A DNA stretch of 64,000 bases, from the NCBI RefSeq assembly GCF_032116555.1, contig NZ_CP134949.1, positions 2,790,001 to 2,854,000 on the forward strand. Reading direction: 5' to 3'. The notes below the pieces were generated by a model that searched no databases, was not told the DNA's origin, and worked only from the letters and a program-made list of their open reading frames with translations. The position numbers and the translations under genes are program-made. This stretch comes from Halobaculum sp. XH14 (GTDB taxonomy: Archaea; Halobacteriota; Halobacteria; Halobacteriales; Haloferacaceae). Shown here piece after piece: positions 1-9,536 of the stretch (position 1 is its first letter; each line of letters begins with the position of its first letter).

Positions 1-90
1 AACCGACGACCGAGCCCAGAACCACGGATACGATCCGGACCGTGAACGAGTCACAAAACCCATACCGGAGCCACGAAACGCACACCGCAA

Positions 91-819
91 ATGAGCGGTC
101 CCCGAACGCCCCTCCTCCGTCCAGGGTCGTACTTCGAATCACACGACGGCTCCCCGCCAGTGGCGGACGCCGCCATCGCCGTCGCGGTCGTCGCGGCCCT
201 TACGGCCGGCGGCGTCGGCCTGTTCCTCGGCGAGTTCGCGGCCTCCGTCGACGCGACCGTCGAGATGGACAATCCCGAGCACCGGCCCGAGTGGGCCTGC
301 GAGAACTACGAGAACATGGACGTCTCGACGCCGTCCGGCTGTGGCTCGTCCGTCCCCGAGACGGTCGACCGGGACCTGGGCACGCTCGTCGCCGAGGAGC
401 TCTCGTGGCTCCCCTGGGCGACCCTGTTCGTCGTTCCCGTCTTCTGGCTGTTCCAGGCCGGCGTGCTCCACGCGCTGACCGCGATGGCCGGCGGCGAGGG
501 GTCGTTCGCCGGCACGCTCTCGGTCGCCGGTTGGGGGATGGTGCCCAGCATCGCACGGCTGCTCGGCGTCGGCGCGGTGATCCTCTACCAGCTTCGCACG
601 ACGCCGGTTCCGGGCTCGCCAGAAGGGGCCGTCGCCGCGCTGGAGGCCGCACTCGCCGGGCTGGGAACGATCTCCATCGGTGCCGCGCTCGTGGTGGCCG
701 TCTGGGGCGGGTACGTGCGGACGTACGGGCTCGCGTCCGCCCGCGACGTCTCGTTCGACGAGGCGCTCATCATCGTCGCCGCGACGACACTCGTCGGGCT
801 CGGCTTCGAGCTGGTCTGA
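91..819 (+). CDS. Yip1-family-like integral membrane protein
   Basis: Predicted 242-residue membrane protein of the haloarchaeal Yip1-like type. About five hydrophobic segments are visible (roughly residues 25-50, 105-130, 145-165, 185-210 and 220-240). The first two are separated by a polar loop that contains two cysteines (ACENYEN and SGCGSS). The start at ATG 91 is chosen because upstream codons give low-quality arginine-rich sequence. It lies 58 bp before dcd on the same strand and may be co-transcribed with it. Function is unknown; members of the family are usually annotated only as YIP1 domain proteins. The family call is moderately sure, from the membrane pattern rather than a diagnostic motif. 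Confidence 0.7.
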   Translation: MSGPRTPLLRPGSYFESHDGSPPVADAAIAVAVVAALTAGGVGLFLGEFAASVDATVEMDNPEHRPEWACENYENMDVSTPSGCGSSVPETVDRDLGTLVAEELSWLPWATLFVVPVFWLFQAGVLHALTAMAGGEGSFAGTLSVAGWGMVPSIARLLGVGAVILYQLRTTPVPGSPEGAVAALEAALAGLGTISIGAALVVAVWGGYVRTYGLASARDVSFDEALIIVAATTLVGLGFELV

Positions 820-877
820 TCGGCCGGCCCGGGACGGAGCGGTAGGGTTTACGTCGCCGCGTAACGGTCATCGTGAC

Positions 878-1495
878 ATGATACTGGCCGACACCGACAT
901 CCTCGCGCGCCTCCGCGACGGGGACCTCGTGGTCGACCCGCTCGCGGACGTGGACATGCAGGTACAGCCCGCGAGCATCGACCTCCGACTCGGCCCGGAG
1001 TTCCTCGAGTTCCGGCGGACGAACATCCCCTGTATCCACCCGAACGACGAGCGCGAGGTCGACGAGTACGTGACCCAGACGCACGTCCCCGAGGGCGAGG
1101 ACTTCATCCTCCACCCCGGCGACTTCGTGCTCGGCACGACGAAGGAGCGCGTCGAGATCCCAGACGACCTCGTGGCTCACGTCGAGGGGCGCTCCTCGCT
1201 GGGCCGCCTCGCCATCGTCGTCCACGCGACCGCCGGCCTCTGTGACCCCGGCTACCGGGGCCAGATCACCCTCGAACTGTCGAACCTCGGCAACGCGCCC
1301 GTCGCGCTCTCGCCGGGCATGCGCGTCTCACAGCTCACCTTCACGGAGCTGAAATCGCCCGCGGACCGCCCGTACGGCAGCGAGCGCGGATCGAAGTATC
1401 AGGGCCAGTCCGGCCCGCAGGCCTCGCGCATCGGCGACGACCCGGAGTTCGTGGAGAACGGCCCCGAGGACGTCGACGGAACGGCGGTGGAGTAG
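878..1495 (+). CDS. dcd: dCTP deaminase
   Basis: Deaminates dCTP to dUTP in thymidylate supply; trimeric trigonal-fold enzyme in the cytoplasm. The 205-residue product has the family hallmarks: [10 protein letters not shown] near residue 30, [13 protein letters not shown] near 105, the TLELSNLG segment near 133 with the catalytic glutamate, and a C-terminal [15 protein letters not shown] stretch that closes over the nucleotide. The start is ATG 878 (MILADTDIL), typical of archaeal Dcd; a longer upstream frame is out of character. The stop is followed after one base by the GTG of the ThiN-domain regulator gene, so the two are probably one transcript. Archaeal homologues may be bifunctional with dUTPase; that cannot be decided here. 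Confidence 0.95.
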   Translation: MILADTDILARLRDGDLVVDPLADVDMQVQPASIDLRLGPEFLEFRRTNIPCIHPNDEREVDEYVTQTHVPEGEDFILHPGDFVLGTTKERVEIPDDLVAHVEGRSSLGRLAIVVHATAGLCDPGYRGQITLELSNLGNAPVALSPGMRVSQLTFTELKSPADRPYGSERGSKYQGQSGPQASRIGDDPEFVENGPEDVDGTAVE

Positions 1496-1496
1496 C

Positions 1497-2396
1497 GTGC
1501 GGTTCATCGAGGAGATCGTCGTCGAGGAGTTCCTCCCGACGGTGCGGTCGATGCTCGCCGGGGAACTCCGCGACCGTGGGCTCACCCAGCGGGAGGTCGC
1601 CGACGTGCTCGGAATTAGCCAGTCGGCAGTCTCGAAGTACGCCCACGGCGAGGTCGGCAGACGGGAGGAGATCCTCCGCGACGAGCGCGTCGTGGCGCTC
1701 GTCGAGCGGGTCGCGGACGGCCTCGCCTCGGGGGACATGAGCCCTGTCGCGGCGCTGGTCGAGTTCGAGGTGCTCGTGCGCGAACTGGAGGACGGCGACG
1801 TGCTCGCGGAACTCCACGAGGAGGCGATGCCGGAACTCGCGGACGCCGAGTACGACTTCGTGGTCCACGACCCCGACAGCGCGCTCCGCGAGCGCGAGCG
1901 GACGCTCGCCTCGCTCCGGCGCGGCCTGCGGACGCTCACCAACACCTCCGGGTTCGCGGGGCTCATCCCGCACGTCGGCTCGAACCTCGTCGAGTGTCTC
2001 CCGGACGCGACCGGCATCGAGGACGTCGCGGCCGTTCCGGGCCGCATCTTCGACGTGAAGGGCCGCGCGACCGTCCCCGGCGACCCGGAGTTCGGCGTCA
2101 GCGAGCACGTCGCCGGCGTCCTGCTCTCGGCGCGGGCCGCCGGGGCCGACGTGCGCGCCGCCGTGAACATCACCCACGACGCCGACATCGTGGCGACGCT
2201 GGAGGCCGCGGGCCACGACTGCGTCGCGTTCGACCCCGACGCGCCGACCGACCCCGTCCGCGCGGCGCTGTCGGACCGCGAGGTGGCCGGGACGGTCGTG
2301 GTGTACCAGGCCGGCGGCTTCGGCATCGAGCCGGTCGTCTACGTGCTCGGCCCGGACGCCGCCAGCGTCGTCGACGTGGTGCGCGAATTGGTGTGA
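1497..2396 (+). CDS. thiR: ThiN-domain transcription regulator (ThiR type)
   Basis: 299-residue protein with an N-terminal Xre-like helix-turn-helix (LTQREVADVLGISQSAVSKY, about residues 28-47) and a C-terminal ThiN domain (about 125-299, with IPHVGSNLVECLP and the PGRIFDVKGRATVPG segment). ThiN occurs as the thiamine-phosphate synthase part of ThiDN, and fused to an HTH it forms ThiR, a described archaeal repressor of thiamine genes that senses thiamine phosphate. The HTH fusion and lack of a ThiD domain favour the regulator. The GTG start at 1497 lies one base after the dcd stop, so it is translated from the same message. No thiamine gene is nearby, consistent with action in trans. Confidence 0.85.
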   Translation: MRFIEEIVVEEFLPTVRSMLAGELRDRGLTQREVADVLGISQSAVSKYAHGEVGRREEILRDERVVALVERVADGLASGDMSPVAALVEFEVLVRELEDGDVLAELHEEAMPELADAEYDFVVHDPDSALRERERTLASLRRGLRTLTNTSGFAGLIPHVGSNLVECLPDATGIEDVAAVPGRIFDVKGRATVPGDPEFGVSEHVAGVLLSARAAGADVRAAVNITHDADIVATLEAAGHDCVAFDPDAPTDPVRAALSDREVAGTVVVYQAGGFGIEPVVYVLGPDAASVVDVVRELV

Positions 2397-2425
2397 TGGC
2401 CAATCCGGCTATCGAGGGGGCCTGA

Positions 2426-3082
2426 ATGGACGCCCCCGAGTTCTACACGACGTTCTCGACGCTCTACGACGCGCTGGCCCGCCACGGCCCGGGCGTCGGC
2501 CGCCTCCGCGAGGCGCTCGCCGACGCGCTCGCGCCCGCTCCCGGCGACACGGTCGTCGAACTCGGCTGCGGGACGGGCGCGAACCATCCCCACTTCCGCG
2601 ACCTGATCGGCCCCGCCGGCCGGTACGTCGGCGTCGACTTCTCGCCGGGCGTCCTCGACGTCGCCAGCGACCGCGAGCGGGCGGCGGGCGCGGCGTTCGT
2701 CCGCGCCGACGCGACGCGGCCGCCGATCCGTTCGGCCTCGGTCGACGCCTGCTGTTCCGCGTTCGTCTCGGGGATGCTCGCGGAGCCGGCGGCCGCGGTC
2801 CGGACGTGGGCCGACCTCGTCGGCCCGGGCGGTCGGCTGGCGCTGCTCGACCTCGCGCGGACGACGCGGCCCGGCTGGCGGCTGCTCAACCCCGGCTTCC
2901 GACTGTTCGTCCGCCTCGGCTCGCCGCCCGGCGGCGCGAACCCGTTCGACGGGAGCCCGACCGCGCGGCTGGACGAGCGCGTGGCGGCGGCTCACCGGGA
3001 ACTCGGAACCCGCTGTAGCGACGTGACGACCGCGACGCTCGCGGGCGGGTTCGCCCGCGTGAGCGCCGGCACCGTGCGATAA
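2426..3082 (+). CDS. class I SAM-dependent methyltransferase
   Basis: 218-residue Rossmann-fold methyltransferase of unknown substrate. Motif I is clear (VVELGCGTGANHPHF, about residues 39-53), followed by the acidic end of strand 2 (YVGVDFSPG), a motif with FVRADATRPP, and a post-motif strand (GGRLALLDLAR). It resembles the UbiE/methyltransferase-11 group. It starts 29 bp after the ThiR-type gene, so it may belong to the dcd-thiR transcript. Nothing in the neighbourhood fixes the substrate, which could be a lipid, a quinone or another small molecule. Confidence 0.85.
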   Translation: MDAPEFYTTFSTLYDALARHGPGVGRLREALADALAPAPGDTVVELGCGTGANHPHFRDLIGPAGRYVGVDFSPGVLDVASDRERAAGAAFVRADATRPPIRSASVDACCSAFVSGMLAEPAAAVRTWADLVGPGGRLALLDLARTTRPGWRLLNPGFRLFVRLGSPPGGANPFDGSPTARLDERVAAAHRELGTRCSDVTTATLAGGFARVSAGTVR

Positions 3083-3145
3083 TCGGCCGCGTTCCCCCCT
3101 CGATTCGTCGACGGTCCCCCCGGGGCGTGGTCGCGGTCAGGCGTC

Positions 3146-3298
3146 TCAGCGCGTCGCGCGCGCCTCGCGCACGTCGCCGCCGTCCCGGACCAGGTCCTCA
3201 CAGTGGGGACACACGCGCGGTCCGTCCGTCTCGTCGGGCGCGAACACCCGAACGTACCGATCGGACACGGAGGACCCGCAGTTGGTACACTCTCGCAT
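3146..3298 (-). CDS. small zinc-finger protein (DUF7563-like)
   Basis: 50-residue protein read from ATG 3298; the frame is open further upstream but the family normally starts at the MxECxNCG motif. Two CxxC knuckles (CTNC at residues 4-7 and CPHC at 30-33) would bind one zinc. The pattern C-x2-C, YVRVFAP, RVCPHCED and the basic tail match the small DUF7563 proteins common in haloarchaea, whose function is not known. It runs convergently toward the methyltransferase gene, with 63 bp between the two stops. Confidence 0.75.
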   Translation of the reverse strand: MRECTNCGSSVSDRYVRVFAPDETDGPRVCPHCEDLVRDGGDVREARATR

Positions 3299-3633
3299 AC
3301 GAGCGGTCGGGTTTCTCGGCATCCGCCATAAATTTCGTGGCTCCGACAGTCGAAACATCGTTCTCCGTGGAGGCGACCCTTCCGCCTCCCGCGTGGCCGG
3401 AAGCGGGGAGCCGTCGTCCGGCCGTCCTCGACCACGCCAGCCGGGTACCGATCCGTCGCCACCCGGCCGGAACTGGTAAGTAACTCGTCCGAAACCGTCG
3501 ATAATCCGTCCATAACAAATCCGTCCGTCTCCGGTTAGTTCGTTGATGAGTCGCGCAGCACTCAGGGAGTCGACTGGAGCATCGAGAGCGAGTATCGGCC
3601 CCCGGCGGCCGGGGGCCGGGAGGTGACGGGCTG
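3299..3633. other. intergenic region with no recognised gene
   Basis: About 335 bases between the divergent DUF7563-like and FemAB-like genes. No convincing ORF or repeat was seen. A stretch with lower GC near 3480-3550 is the likely promoter area. Confidence 0.5.
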
Positions 3634-4629
3634 ATGAGCGTCCGCGTCGAGGAGGTCGGGGACGGGACGGAGTGGAACGAACTACTCGCCGGGAGTCGGG
3701 GCGGCTCGCCGTTCCACCGGTACGAGTTCCTCGAGACGTGTGCCCGCCACGGCGACGCCACGGTCCACCCGTACGTCGGCTACAAGGGCGAGGAGCCGAT
3801 CGGGCTGTTTCCCGTCCTCGAGGCGCGGAAGGGGCCGTTCACCGCCGCGTTCTCGCCGCCGCCTGACCTGAAGGTCCCGTATCTCGGCCCCGCGCCGCTG
3901 AACGCCGGGAAGCTGAAGCGGGGCAAACGCGAGCGGCGCAACCGCCGGTTCGTCGAGGCGGTGCTCGACCGCGTGGACCGCGAGTTCGGCCCGCGGTTCG
4001 TGAACGTCCGGACGAGCCCCGACTACGACGACGAGCGACCGTTCGTCTGGGCGGGCTACGACGCGACGCCGCGGTACACCTACGTGCTCGATCTCACCGA
4101 GAACGTCGAGGACCTTCGCATGGCGCTCAACTCGGGCGTGCGCAAGTCCGTCCGCGAGCGTGCCGACGGGTTCGAGATCGCCGAGGCGGACCTCGGCGAC
4201 GTCGAACGGATCATCGAGGGGGCCGCCCGCCGGCACGCGGAGAAGGGTGCCGACTACAACGTCACGCCGTCGTTCGTCACCGACCTCCACGACGCGCTCC
4301 CGGACGGGATGGTCCGGGCCCACGTCTGTCGACACGACGGCGAGTTCTGCGGGGGTGAGGTGTCCCTGGAGTACGACGGAACCGTCTACGGCTGGCAGTC
4401 CTACGGCGACCTCTCGCGTTCGGTGCCGGTGTACGATCTCATGTACTGGCACATCTTCCGGGCCGCGAAGGAGCGCGGCTGTACGGCCTACGACCTCCTC
4501 GGCGCGAACAACCCCGACCTCTGCCGGTACAAGGCGAAGTTCTCGCCGGAGCTACGGAAGTATCAGGCGCTGAACCGCGCGACCCTGGACATGAAGGCGG
4601 CCGCGAAGGTGTACAAGCGGCTGCGGTAG
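3634..4629 (+). CDS. FemAB/GNAT-like acyltransferase family protein
   Basis: 331-residue protein with the double-GNAT architecture of the FemAB/BioF2-type acyltransferase group. The N-terminal half holds SPFHRYEFLETCARHG and a VGYKGEEPIGLFPV strand pair; the C-terminal half holds LNSGVRKSVRER, GGEVSLEYDGTVYGWQSYGD, YWHIFRAAKERG and YDLLGANNPDLCRYKAKFSPELRKY, the last matching the conserved end of this family. In bacteria FemX-type enzymes transfer amino acids to peptidoglycan precursors; haloarchaea have no murein, so the substrate here is unknown, perhaps a surface glycan. It stands alone, so no partner is suggested. Confidence 0.8.
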   Translation: MSVRVEEVGDGTEWNELLAGSRGGSPFHRYEFLETCARHGDATVHPYVGYKGEEPIGLFPVLEARKGPFTAAFSPPPDLKVPYLGPAPLNAGKLKRGKRERRNRRFVEAVLDRVDREFGPRFVNVRTSPDYDDERPFVWAGYDATPRYTYVLDLTENVEDLRMALNSGVRKSVRERADGFEIAEADLGDVERIIEGAARRHAEKGADYNVTPSFVTDLHDALPDGMVRAHVCRHDGEFCGGEVSLEYDGTVYGWQSYGDLSRSVPVYDLMYWHIFRAAKERGCTAYDLLGANNPDLCRYKAKFSPELRKYQALNRATLDMKAAAKVYKRLR

Positions 4630-4761
4630 CGGGCGCTCGGAACCCCGCGTTTGCCCACACCGGTGATCGGCTCCTCCTCGTACGCACTCGCACCGGTAAC
4701 CCGCTCGCCATCGCACGCGCTCCCACCGCACTTGCCCCCGAACGCGCCAGAGCGGCGCGGG

Positions 4762-4769
4762 TTTTTATC
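4762..4769 (+). promoter_or_regulatory. putative TATA box of the GST-like gene
   Basis: TTTTTATC in GC-rich surroundings, 30 bp before ATG 4799, the spacing expected for a haloarchaeal leaderless transcript. It supports 4799 as the start. Confidence 0.55.
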
Positions 4770-4798
4770 GCCGGGAGCCGAACGTCGGGCACGACCAA

Positions 4799-5830
4799 AT
4801 GAGCGACGCCACCAACATGCTCGTCGACGGCGAGTGGCGCACCGACGTCAGGCGGGACACCGGCGACGGCGGCGAGTTCGAGCGGGACGAGACCAGCTTC
4901 CGGAACTGGATCGACGGCGCGGTGCCCGAGGCCGGCGCGGAGCCGGTCGAGAACCCCGAGTTCCCGGCCGAGCCCGGCCGCTACCACGTCTACATCAACC
5001 GGGCGTGCCCGTGGGCTCACCGGGTCGCGATGACGCGCGCCCTGAACGGACTGGAGGACGTCATCTCGCTCTCGCTCAGCAAGCCCGAGCGTGCCGACGA
5101 GGGCTGGGAGTTCTCCGAGGAACAGCCCGATCCGCTGTACGGCTCCGAGTACCTCCGCGAGATCTACACCCGTGCCGACGACGAGTACACCGGCCGCGTG
5201 ACCGTGCCGGTGCTGTGGGACAAAGAGCGGGAGACCATCGTCAACAACGAGAGCGAGGAGATCATGCGGACCCTCGACACCGCGTTCGACGAGTTCGGCA
5301 ACGGCGTCGACCTCTACCCCGAGGCGTACCGCGAGGAGATCGACGAGCGCATCGCCGACGTCTACCCCCGGATCAACAACGGCGTCTACCGCGCCGGCTT
5401 CGCCGGGACCCAGGCGGCCTACGACGACGCCGTCGACGACCTGTTCGACGCGCTGGACGAGTACGAACGGCGGCTCTCCGACCGGCGCTACCTTGTCGGC
5501 GACAGGCTCACCGAGGCCGACGTGGCGACGTTCGCCACGCTGGTCCGGTTCGATCACGTCTACCACACCCACTTCCGGTGTAACCGCCGGGCGATCCACG
5601 AGTACCCGAACCTCTGGGGGTACACGAAGGACGTGTTCCAGACTCCCGGCATCGAGGGGACGGTGAACCTCGATCACATCACGCGGCACTACTACAAGTC
5701 CCACGAGAGCCTGAACCCGAAACGCATCGTCCCGACTGGCCCCGACGTCGACTTCTCCGCGCCGCACGCCCGCGACAGCAAGCCCGGACTGTCGTTCGAG
5801 GAACTGGCCGAGGACGCGACGGCCGACTGA
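4799..5830 (+). CDS. glutathionyl-hydroquinone reductase-like GST family protein
   Basis: 343-residue protein of the Xi-class GST (YqjG/ECM4) family. The catalytic CPWAHR motif follows YHVYINRA at about residue 70, and LWDKERETIVNNESEEIMR forms the thioredoxin-fold end. The C-terminal helical domain has YLVGDRLTEADV and the NLWGYTKDVFQTPG segment typical of this class. The family uses glutathione to reduce glutathionyl-hydroquinones; haloarchaea use gamma-glutamylcysteine instead, so the physiological thiol is inferred to be that. Monocistronic, with its own TATA-like box. Confidence 0.9.
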   Translation: MSDATNMLVDGEWRTDVRRDTGDGGEFERDETSFRNWIDGAVPEAGAEPVENPEFPAEPGRYHVYINRACPWAHRVAMTRALNGLEDVISLSLSKPERADEGWEFSEEQPDPLYGSEYLREIYTRADDEYTGRVTVPVLWDKERETIVNNESEEIMRTLDTAFDEFGNGVDLYPEAYREEIDERIADVYPRINNGVYRAGFAGTQAAYDDAVDDLFDALDEYERRLSDRRYLVGDRLTEADVATFATLVRFDHVYHTHFRCNRRAIHEYPNLWGYTKDVFQTPGIEGTVNLDHITRHYYKSHESLNPKRIVPTGPDVDFSAPHARDSKPGLSFEELAEDATAD

Positions 5831-5919
5831 GGACGGCGCCGACGCCCGGCGGTCCCGAGTCGCCGCGTCCGGTTCGCCGGCGCGGGTATCCTTAACACGT
5901 TTCGCCCGTAGCCGTATCC

Positions 5920-7071
5920 ATGCCCAGCCCCACCGCTCGCGTCCGCGCCTGTGACCGCTCCCGCATCCGCCTCATGTTCGACCTCGCAGACGAGGCCGAG
6001 CGCGCGGGGCGGGACCCGGTGCGCCTGGAGGTCGGCGAACCAGACTTCGACACGCCCGAACACGTCACCGAAGCGGCGTTCGACGCGGCCCGCGGGGGCG
6101 CGACCCACTACACCTCGAACGCCGGCCTGCCGGCGCTCCGCGAGGCCATCGCCGACACCCTGGCGGCCGAGTTCGGGGTCCGCCGGACGGCCGGCGAGGT
6201 GGTCGTCACGACCGGCGGGATGGAGGCGCTCCACCTCGCCGTGCTGGCGACGGTCGGGCCCGGCGAGGACCTGCTGATCCCCTCCCCCGGCTGGTCGAAC
6301 TACTGGACGCAGGCGCGACTCGCCGACGCGAACCCGGTCGAGGTTCCGATGCCCGCGCCCGACTACGACCTGGACGCCGAGCGCGTGATCGACCGGATGG
6401 GACCGGACACCGCGGCGGTGATGCTCTGCTCGCCCTCGAACCCGACCGGGCGCGTCGCCGATCCGGATGCGGTCCGGGCCATCGTCGAGACCGCCGCCGA
6501 GCACGACGCCTACGTCGTCTCCGACGAGGTGTACGGGGCGCTCACCTACGACCGCGACCCCGAGAGCACGGCGTCGATGACGGGCAACCCCGAGCACGTG
6601 CTCACGGTCGGCTCCTGCTCGAAGGCGTACGCGATGACCGGCTGGCGGGTCGGCTGGCTCGCGGGCACGTCCGACGTCGTCGACGAGGCGACGAAGGTCC
6701 GGGAGTCGACCACCGCTTGCGCGCCGAGCATGGCCCAGCACGCGGCGATCGCCGCGCTCACCGGCCCGCAGGAGCCGTTCGAGGCGATGCACGAGGCGTT
6801 CCGCGAGCGCCGGGACTACGTCGACGACCGCCTCGCCGACATGGACGGCGTGACCGCGCCGCGGCCCGAGGGCGCCTTCTACGCGTTCCTAGACCCCGAG
6901 ACGGACGAGGCCAGCCTCCCGCTGGCCGAGCGCCTGCTGGACGAGGGCGGGGTGGTGCTCGCCCCCGGTGACGGCTTCGGCGAGGCAGGACGGGGACAGC
7001 TTCGGCTCTCGTTCGCGAACTCGCTGGCACGGCTGGAGGAGGGGCTGGACCGCATCGAGGCGACGATATAG
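5920..7071 (+). CDS. PLP-dependent class I/II aminotransferase
   Basis: 383-residue fold-type I aminotransferase. Visible are the substrate-binding VGEPDFDTP near residue 32, TTGGMEALHL, the CSPSNPTGRV loop with the conserved Asn, SDEVYGAL, and the PLP lysine in GSCSKAYAMTGWRVGW at about residue 233, ending with the LRLSFANS region whose Arg binds the substrate carboxylate. This fits the aspartate/aromatic aminotransferase group (AspB-like); the amino donor cannot be told from sequence. A TATA-like box (TCCTTAAC near 5889) lies about 30 bp before the ATG. Monocistronic. Confidence 0.9.
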   Translation: MPSPTARVRACDRSRIRLMFDLADEAERAGRDPVRLEVGEPDFDTPEHVTEAAFDAARGGATHYTSNAGLPALREAIADTLAAEFGVRRTAGEVVVTTGGMEALHLAVLATVGPGEDLLIPSPGWSNYWTQARLADANPVEVPMPAPDYDLDAERVIDRMGPDTAAVMLCSPSNPTGRVADPDAVRAIVETAAEHDAYVVSDEVYGALTYDRDPESTASMTGNPEHVLTVGSCSKAYAMTGWRVGWLAGTSDVVDEATKVRESTTACAPSMAQHAAIAALTGPQEPFEAMHEAFRERRDYVDDRLADMDGVTAPRPEGAFYAFLDPETDEASLPLAERLLDEGGVVLAPGDGFGEAGRGQLRLSFANSLARLEEGLDRIEATI

Positions 7072-7185
7072 GGTCCGCCGTCGGCTGCCGAATCGACGGG
7101 GGCGGTAAGTCGGAGTGGGGGTGAGGCTCCACGGGCTCCGCCCTGAGCCGGGGCCGAAACGCCCGCTGCCGGCTGGAGCGAGCGC

Positions 7186-8187
7186 TCAATCGCCACGTAG
7201 CCGCTCGGGAACTGAAACCGGCGAAGGCGGCTCCGGGAGGAGCCACGAGGGGACGACCCGCGTGAGGACGACCATCCCGCCCAGTTCGACGAGCGTCTGC
7301 GTGACGACGACTGCCGGTGCCAGCCCGTAGCCCGCCGGGAGTGCCAGCGCCAGCGGGAGGACGACCAGCGAGTTCCGGGTGACGGACGTGAACACGAGCG
7401 CCCGGCCCTCACCGACGTCCATCCGGAACAGGCCGGCCGCCAGCCGTCCGAGCAACGGCATGACGACGAGAAAGGCGACGTACACCGGGACGACGGCCGT
7501 GATCCGGCCGATCGACTCCCCTACGCGCGGGAGCTGGGAGGCGATGACGACGAACAGCGTCACGCCCATCATCGGGACGGGAAGCCACCCCATCGTCTCC
7601 TGCCAGGACTCGCCCGTCCGGGAGCGTTCCGCCCACGCCTCGGTGAGCCACGCGAGCGCCAGCGGCGACGCGATGATGACCAGAAACGCCTCGATGAACG
7701 GGCCGGCCTCGATGACTTCGGCGACCTCGGCCCCCATGAAGAGCCAGAGGTACGCCGGAAGCAACAGCAGCTGGACGAGCATCAGGGCCGGCGTCGCCGC
7801 GGTGAGCTGTTCGGAATTCCCTCCCGCGAGTTCGGCGAAGGTGATGACGTAGTCGATACACGGCGTCAGGAGAACCATGAACACGCCCACCAGGATGGCC
7901 GGCTCCGGGGGCAGAACCCGGGTGAGCACCCAGACGACGACGGGGACGACGAGGAAGTTCATCCCGAGCGCAGCCGCCATGAACCGCCCGTTCGTGAACG
8001 CACGGCGGAGCCGGACGAACGGGATCTCGAGGAAGGTCACGTAGAGCAGAACCGCGAGGACGGGGTCGATCAGCCGTTCGACGACCGGAGCCGAACCCGG
8101 ACGTGCCGCTCCGACTCCGACCGCCAGCGTGACCGCGACCGCGTACACGGCGATCTGATGCCGTCGGAGCCAGCTCCGCGTATCCAT
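7186..8187 (-). CDS. BASS/ACR3-like anion exporter
   Basis: 333-residue membrane protein with about ten hydrophobic segments, belonging to the bile acid:sodium symporter/arsenical resistance-3 superfamily. The TPCIDYVITFAELAGGN segment (about residues 109-125) matches the ACR3 region that carries the key cysteine, and FTSVTRNSLVVLPLALALP matches the second discontinuous helix. ACR3 proteins expel arsenite; no arsR, arsA or arsM lies beside it, so arsenite is a family-based guess. The start at 8187 gives a short cytoplasmic N-terminus before helix 1. Confidence 0.75.
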   Translation of the reverse strand: MDTRSWLRRHQIAVYAVAVTLAVGVGAARPGSAPVVERLIDPVLAVLLYVTFLEIPFVRLRRAFTNGRFMAAALGMNFLVVPVVVWVLTRVLPPEPAILVGVFMVLLTPCIDYVITFAELAGGNSEQLTAATPALMLVQLLLLPAYLWLFMGAEVAEVIEAGPFIEAFLVIIASPLALAWLTEAWAERSRTGESWQETMGWLPVPMMGVTLFVVIASQLPRVGESIGRITAVVPVYVAFLVVMPLLGRLAAGLFRMDVGEGRALVFTSVTRNSLVVLPLALALPAGYGLAPAVVVTQTLVELGGMVVLTRVVPSWLLPEPPSPVSVPERLRGD

Positions 8188-8372
8188 TCGTGCGCCGGTT
8201 CGGGACTACGGGAGAAACCGTCTTCGCTCCGAACCCGGCCCGACCGAGCGTTCGCCGGAGCCGGGGTCGAACGCCTGCGGAACGCCGAACCGACCTGCTC
8301 CCCGCCGAGACAGGCCGACCCAGCACGGTCGCCACCGCGGGACCTAACCCCCTCCGGCCCCTCTCCCCGGCC

Positions 8373-9536
8373 ATGTTCGGGGGCGCTCGTTCCCGCCTCG
8401 CGGCCACGTTCCGGCGCGTGGAGCCGCCGCCGCGGGTCGTGGACTGGGCGCTCGCCGCGACGGTCGCGTTCCAGATCGGGTCGGGGCTCGTCTCGTTCAC
8501 CGTCGGCTCGCCCGGCGGCGAGTGGGTGTTCTGGCTCCACTCGGCGGGCGGGCTGGCGCTCGTCGGCCTGCTCGCATTCAAACTGTGGCGCGTCCGCCGG
8601 CGGGTCACCACGCCGGCGGCGTGGGACGGCGCGACTCCCCTCTCGGTGCTCCAGGCGCTGGTCGCGGTCGCCGCGCTGGCGACGGGCGTCTTCTGGGTGG
8701 TCGGCGGCAACGTGCCGTTCCTCGGCTGGACGACGCTGAACCTCCACGTCGGGCTCGGGCTGGCACTCGTGCCCCTGATTCTGATCCACCTCGGCTCGAA
8801 GTACCACTCGCCGCGGGACGTCGACGTTGATCGCCGGGCCGCGCTCCGGACCGGCGCCCTGCTGGTCGGGGGTGCGCTCGCCTGGCAGGCCAGCGAGGCG
8901 ACGGACCGCCTGCTCGGCGGGGCGTCGCGCCGGTTCACCGGCTCGAAGCCGACCGCGGATCTCTCGGGGGCCGAGACCGAAGGCGGCGAGTTCCCGGTCA
9001 CGTCGTGGGTCGCGGACGACCCCGACCCGGTGGATCGGGACTCGTGGACGCTCTCGGTCGCCGGGCTGGTCGACGAGCCGCTCGAACTCGACTACGGCGA
9101 GGTGGACGGGGCGGCCGACGCCACGGCGGACGAGGGGGGTGGAGACGGGGCTGACGGCGACGCCGGCCGGGAGTCGAGGGCGACGCTCGAAGCCACGCTC
9201 GACTGCACCAGCGGCTGGTACACGATCCAGGAGTGGGGCGGCGTCCGCGTCGGCGACCTGCTCGAGTCGGCCGGCGCGGCCGAGGGGGCGCGATACGTCC
9301 GCTTCGTCTCGGTGACGGGCTACCGCTGGTCGCTGCCGGTCGAGGAGGCGCGGGACGTCCTGCTGGCGACGCGAGTCGGCGGGGACCGGCTGTCCCACGG
9401 CCACGGCGCGCCGGCACGACTCGTCGCCCCCGACCGGCGCGGGTTCCAGTGGGTGAAGTGGGTCGAGCGCGTGGAGGTCCGGCGGCGCGGCGACCCGGCG
9501 CAGTGGCTCGTAACCTTGGTCTCGGGGTTCGATTAG
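8373..9536 (+). CDS. membrane molybdopterin-dependent oxidoreductase with cytochrome b-like N-terminus
   Basis: 387-residue fusion read from ATG 8373 (MFGGARSRL); upstream codons of the open frame lie over the divergent neighbour's promoter. Residues 1-175 hold about four membrane helices with histidines placed like cytochrome b561 haem ligands (WLHSAGG, LNLHVGLG, LILIHLGSKYH). The C-terminal half is a sulfite-oxidase-type molybdopterin domain: FPVTSWVADDP, SWTLSVAGLVDEP, a catalytic-type cysteine in LEATLDCTSGWYTIQEWGGV, and VRFVSVTGYRWSLP. The electron donor is unknown. A poorly conserved acidic insertion sits in the middle of the Mo domain. Its 3' end overlaps the convergent Nudix gene by 4 bp. 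Confidence 0.85.
   Translation: MFGGARSRLAATFRRVEPPPRVVDWALAATVAFQIGSGLVSFTVGSPGGEWVFWLHSAGGLALVGLLAFKLWRVRRRVTTPAAWDGATPLSVLQALVAVAALATGVFWVVGGNVPFLGWTTLNLHVGLGLALVPLILIHLGSKYHSPRDVDVDRRAALRTGALLVGGALAWQASEATDRLLGGASRRFTGSKPTADLSGAETEGGEFPVTSWVADDPDPVDRDSWTLSVAGLVDEPLELDYGEVDGAADATADEGGGDGADGDAGRESRATLEATLDCTSGWYTIQEWGGVRVGDLLESAGAAEGARYVRFVSVTGYRWSLPVEEARDVLLATRVGGDRLSHGHGAPARLVAPDRRGFQWVKWVERVEVRRRGDPAQWLVTLVSGFD

Noticed and set aside
2396-2425. Nine-codon ORF (MANPAIEGA) overlapping the ThiR-type stop
   Set aside because: Too short and without support; possibly chance in the coupling region before the methyltransferase.
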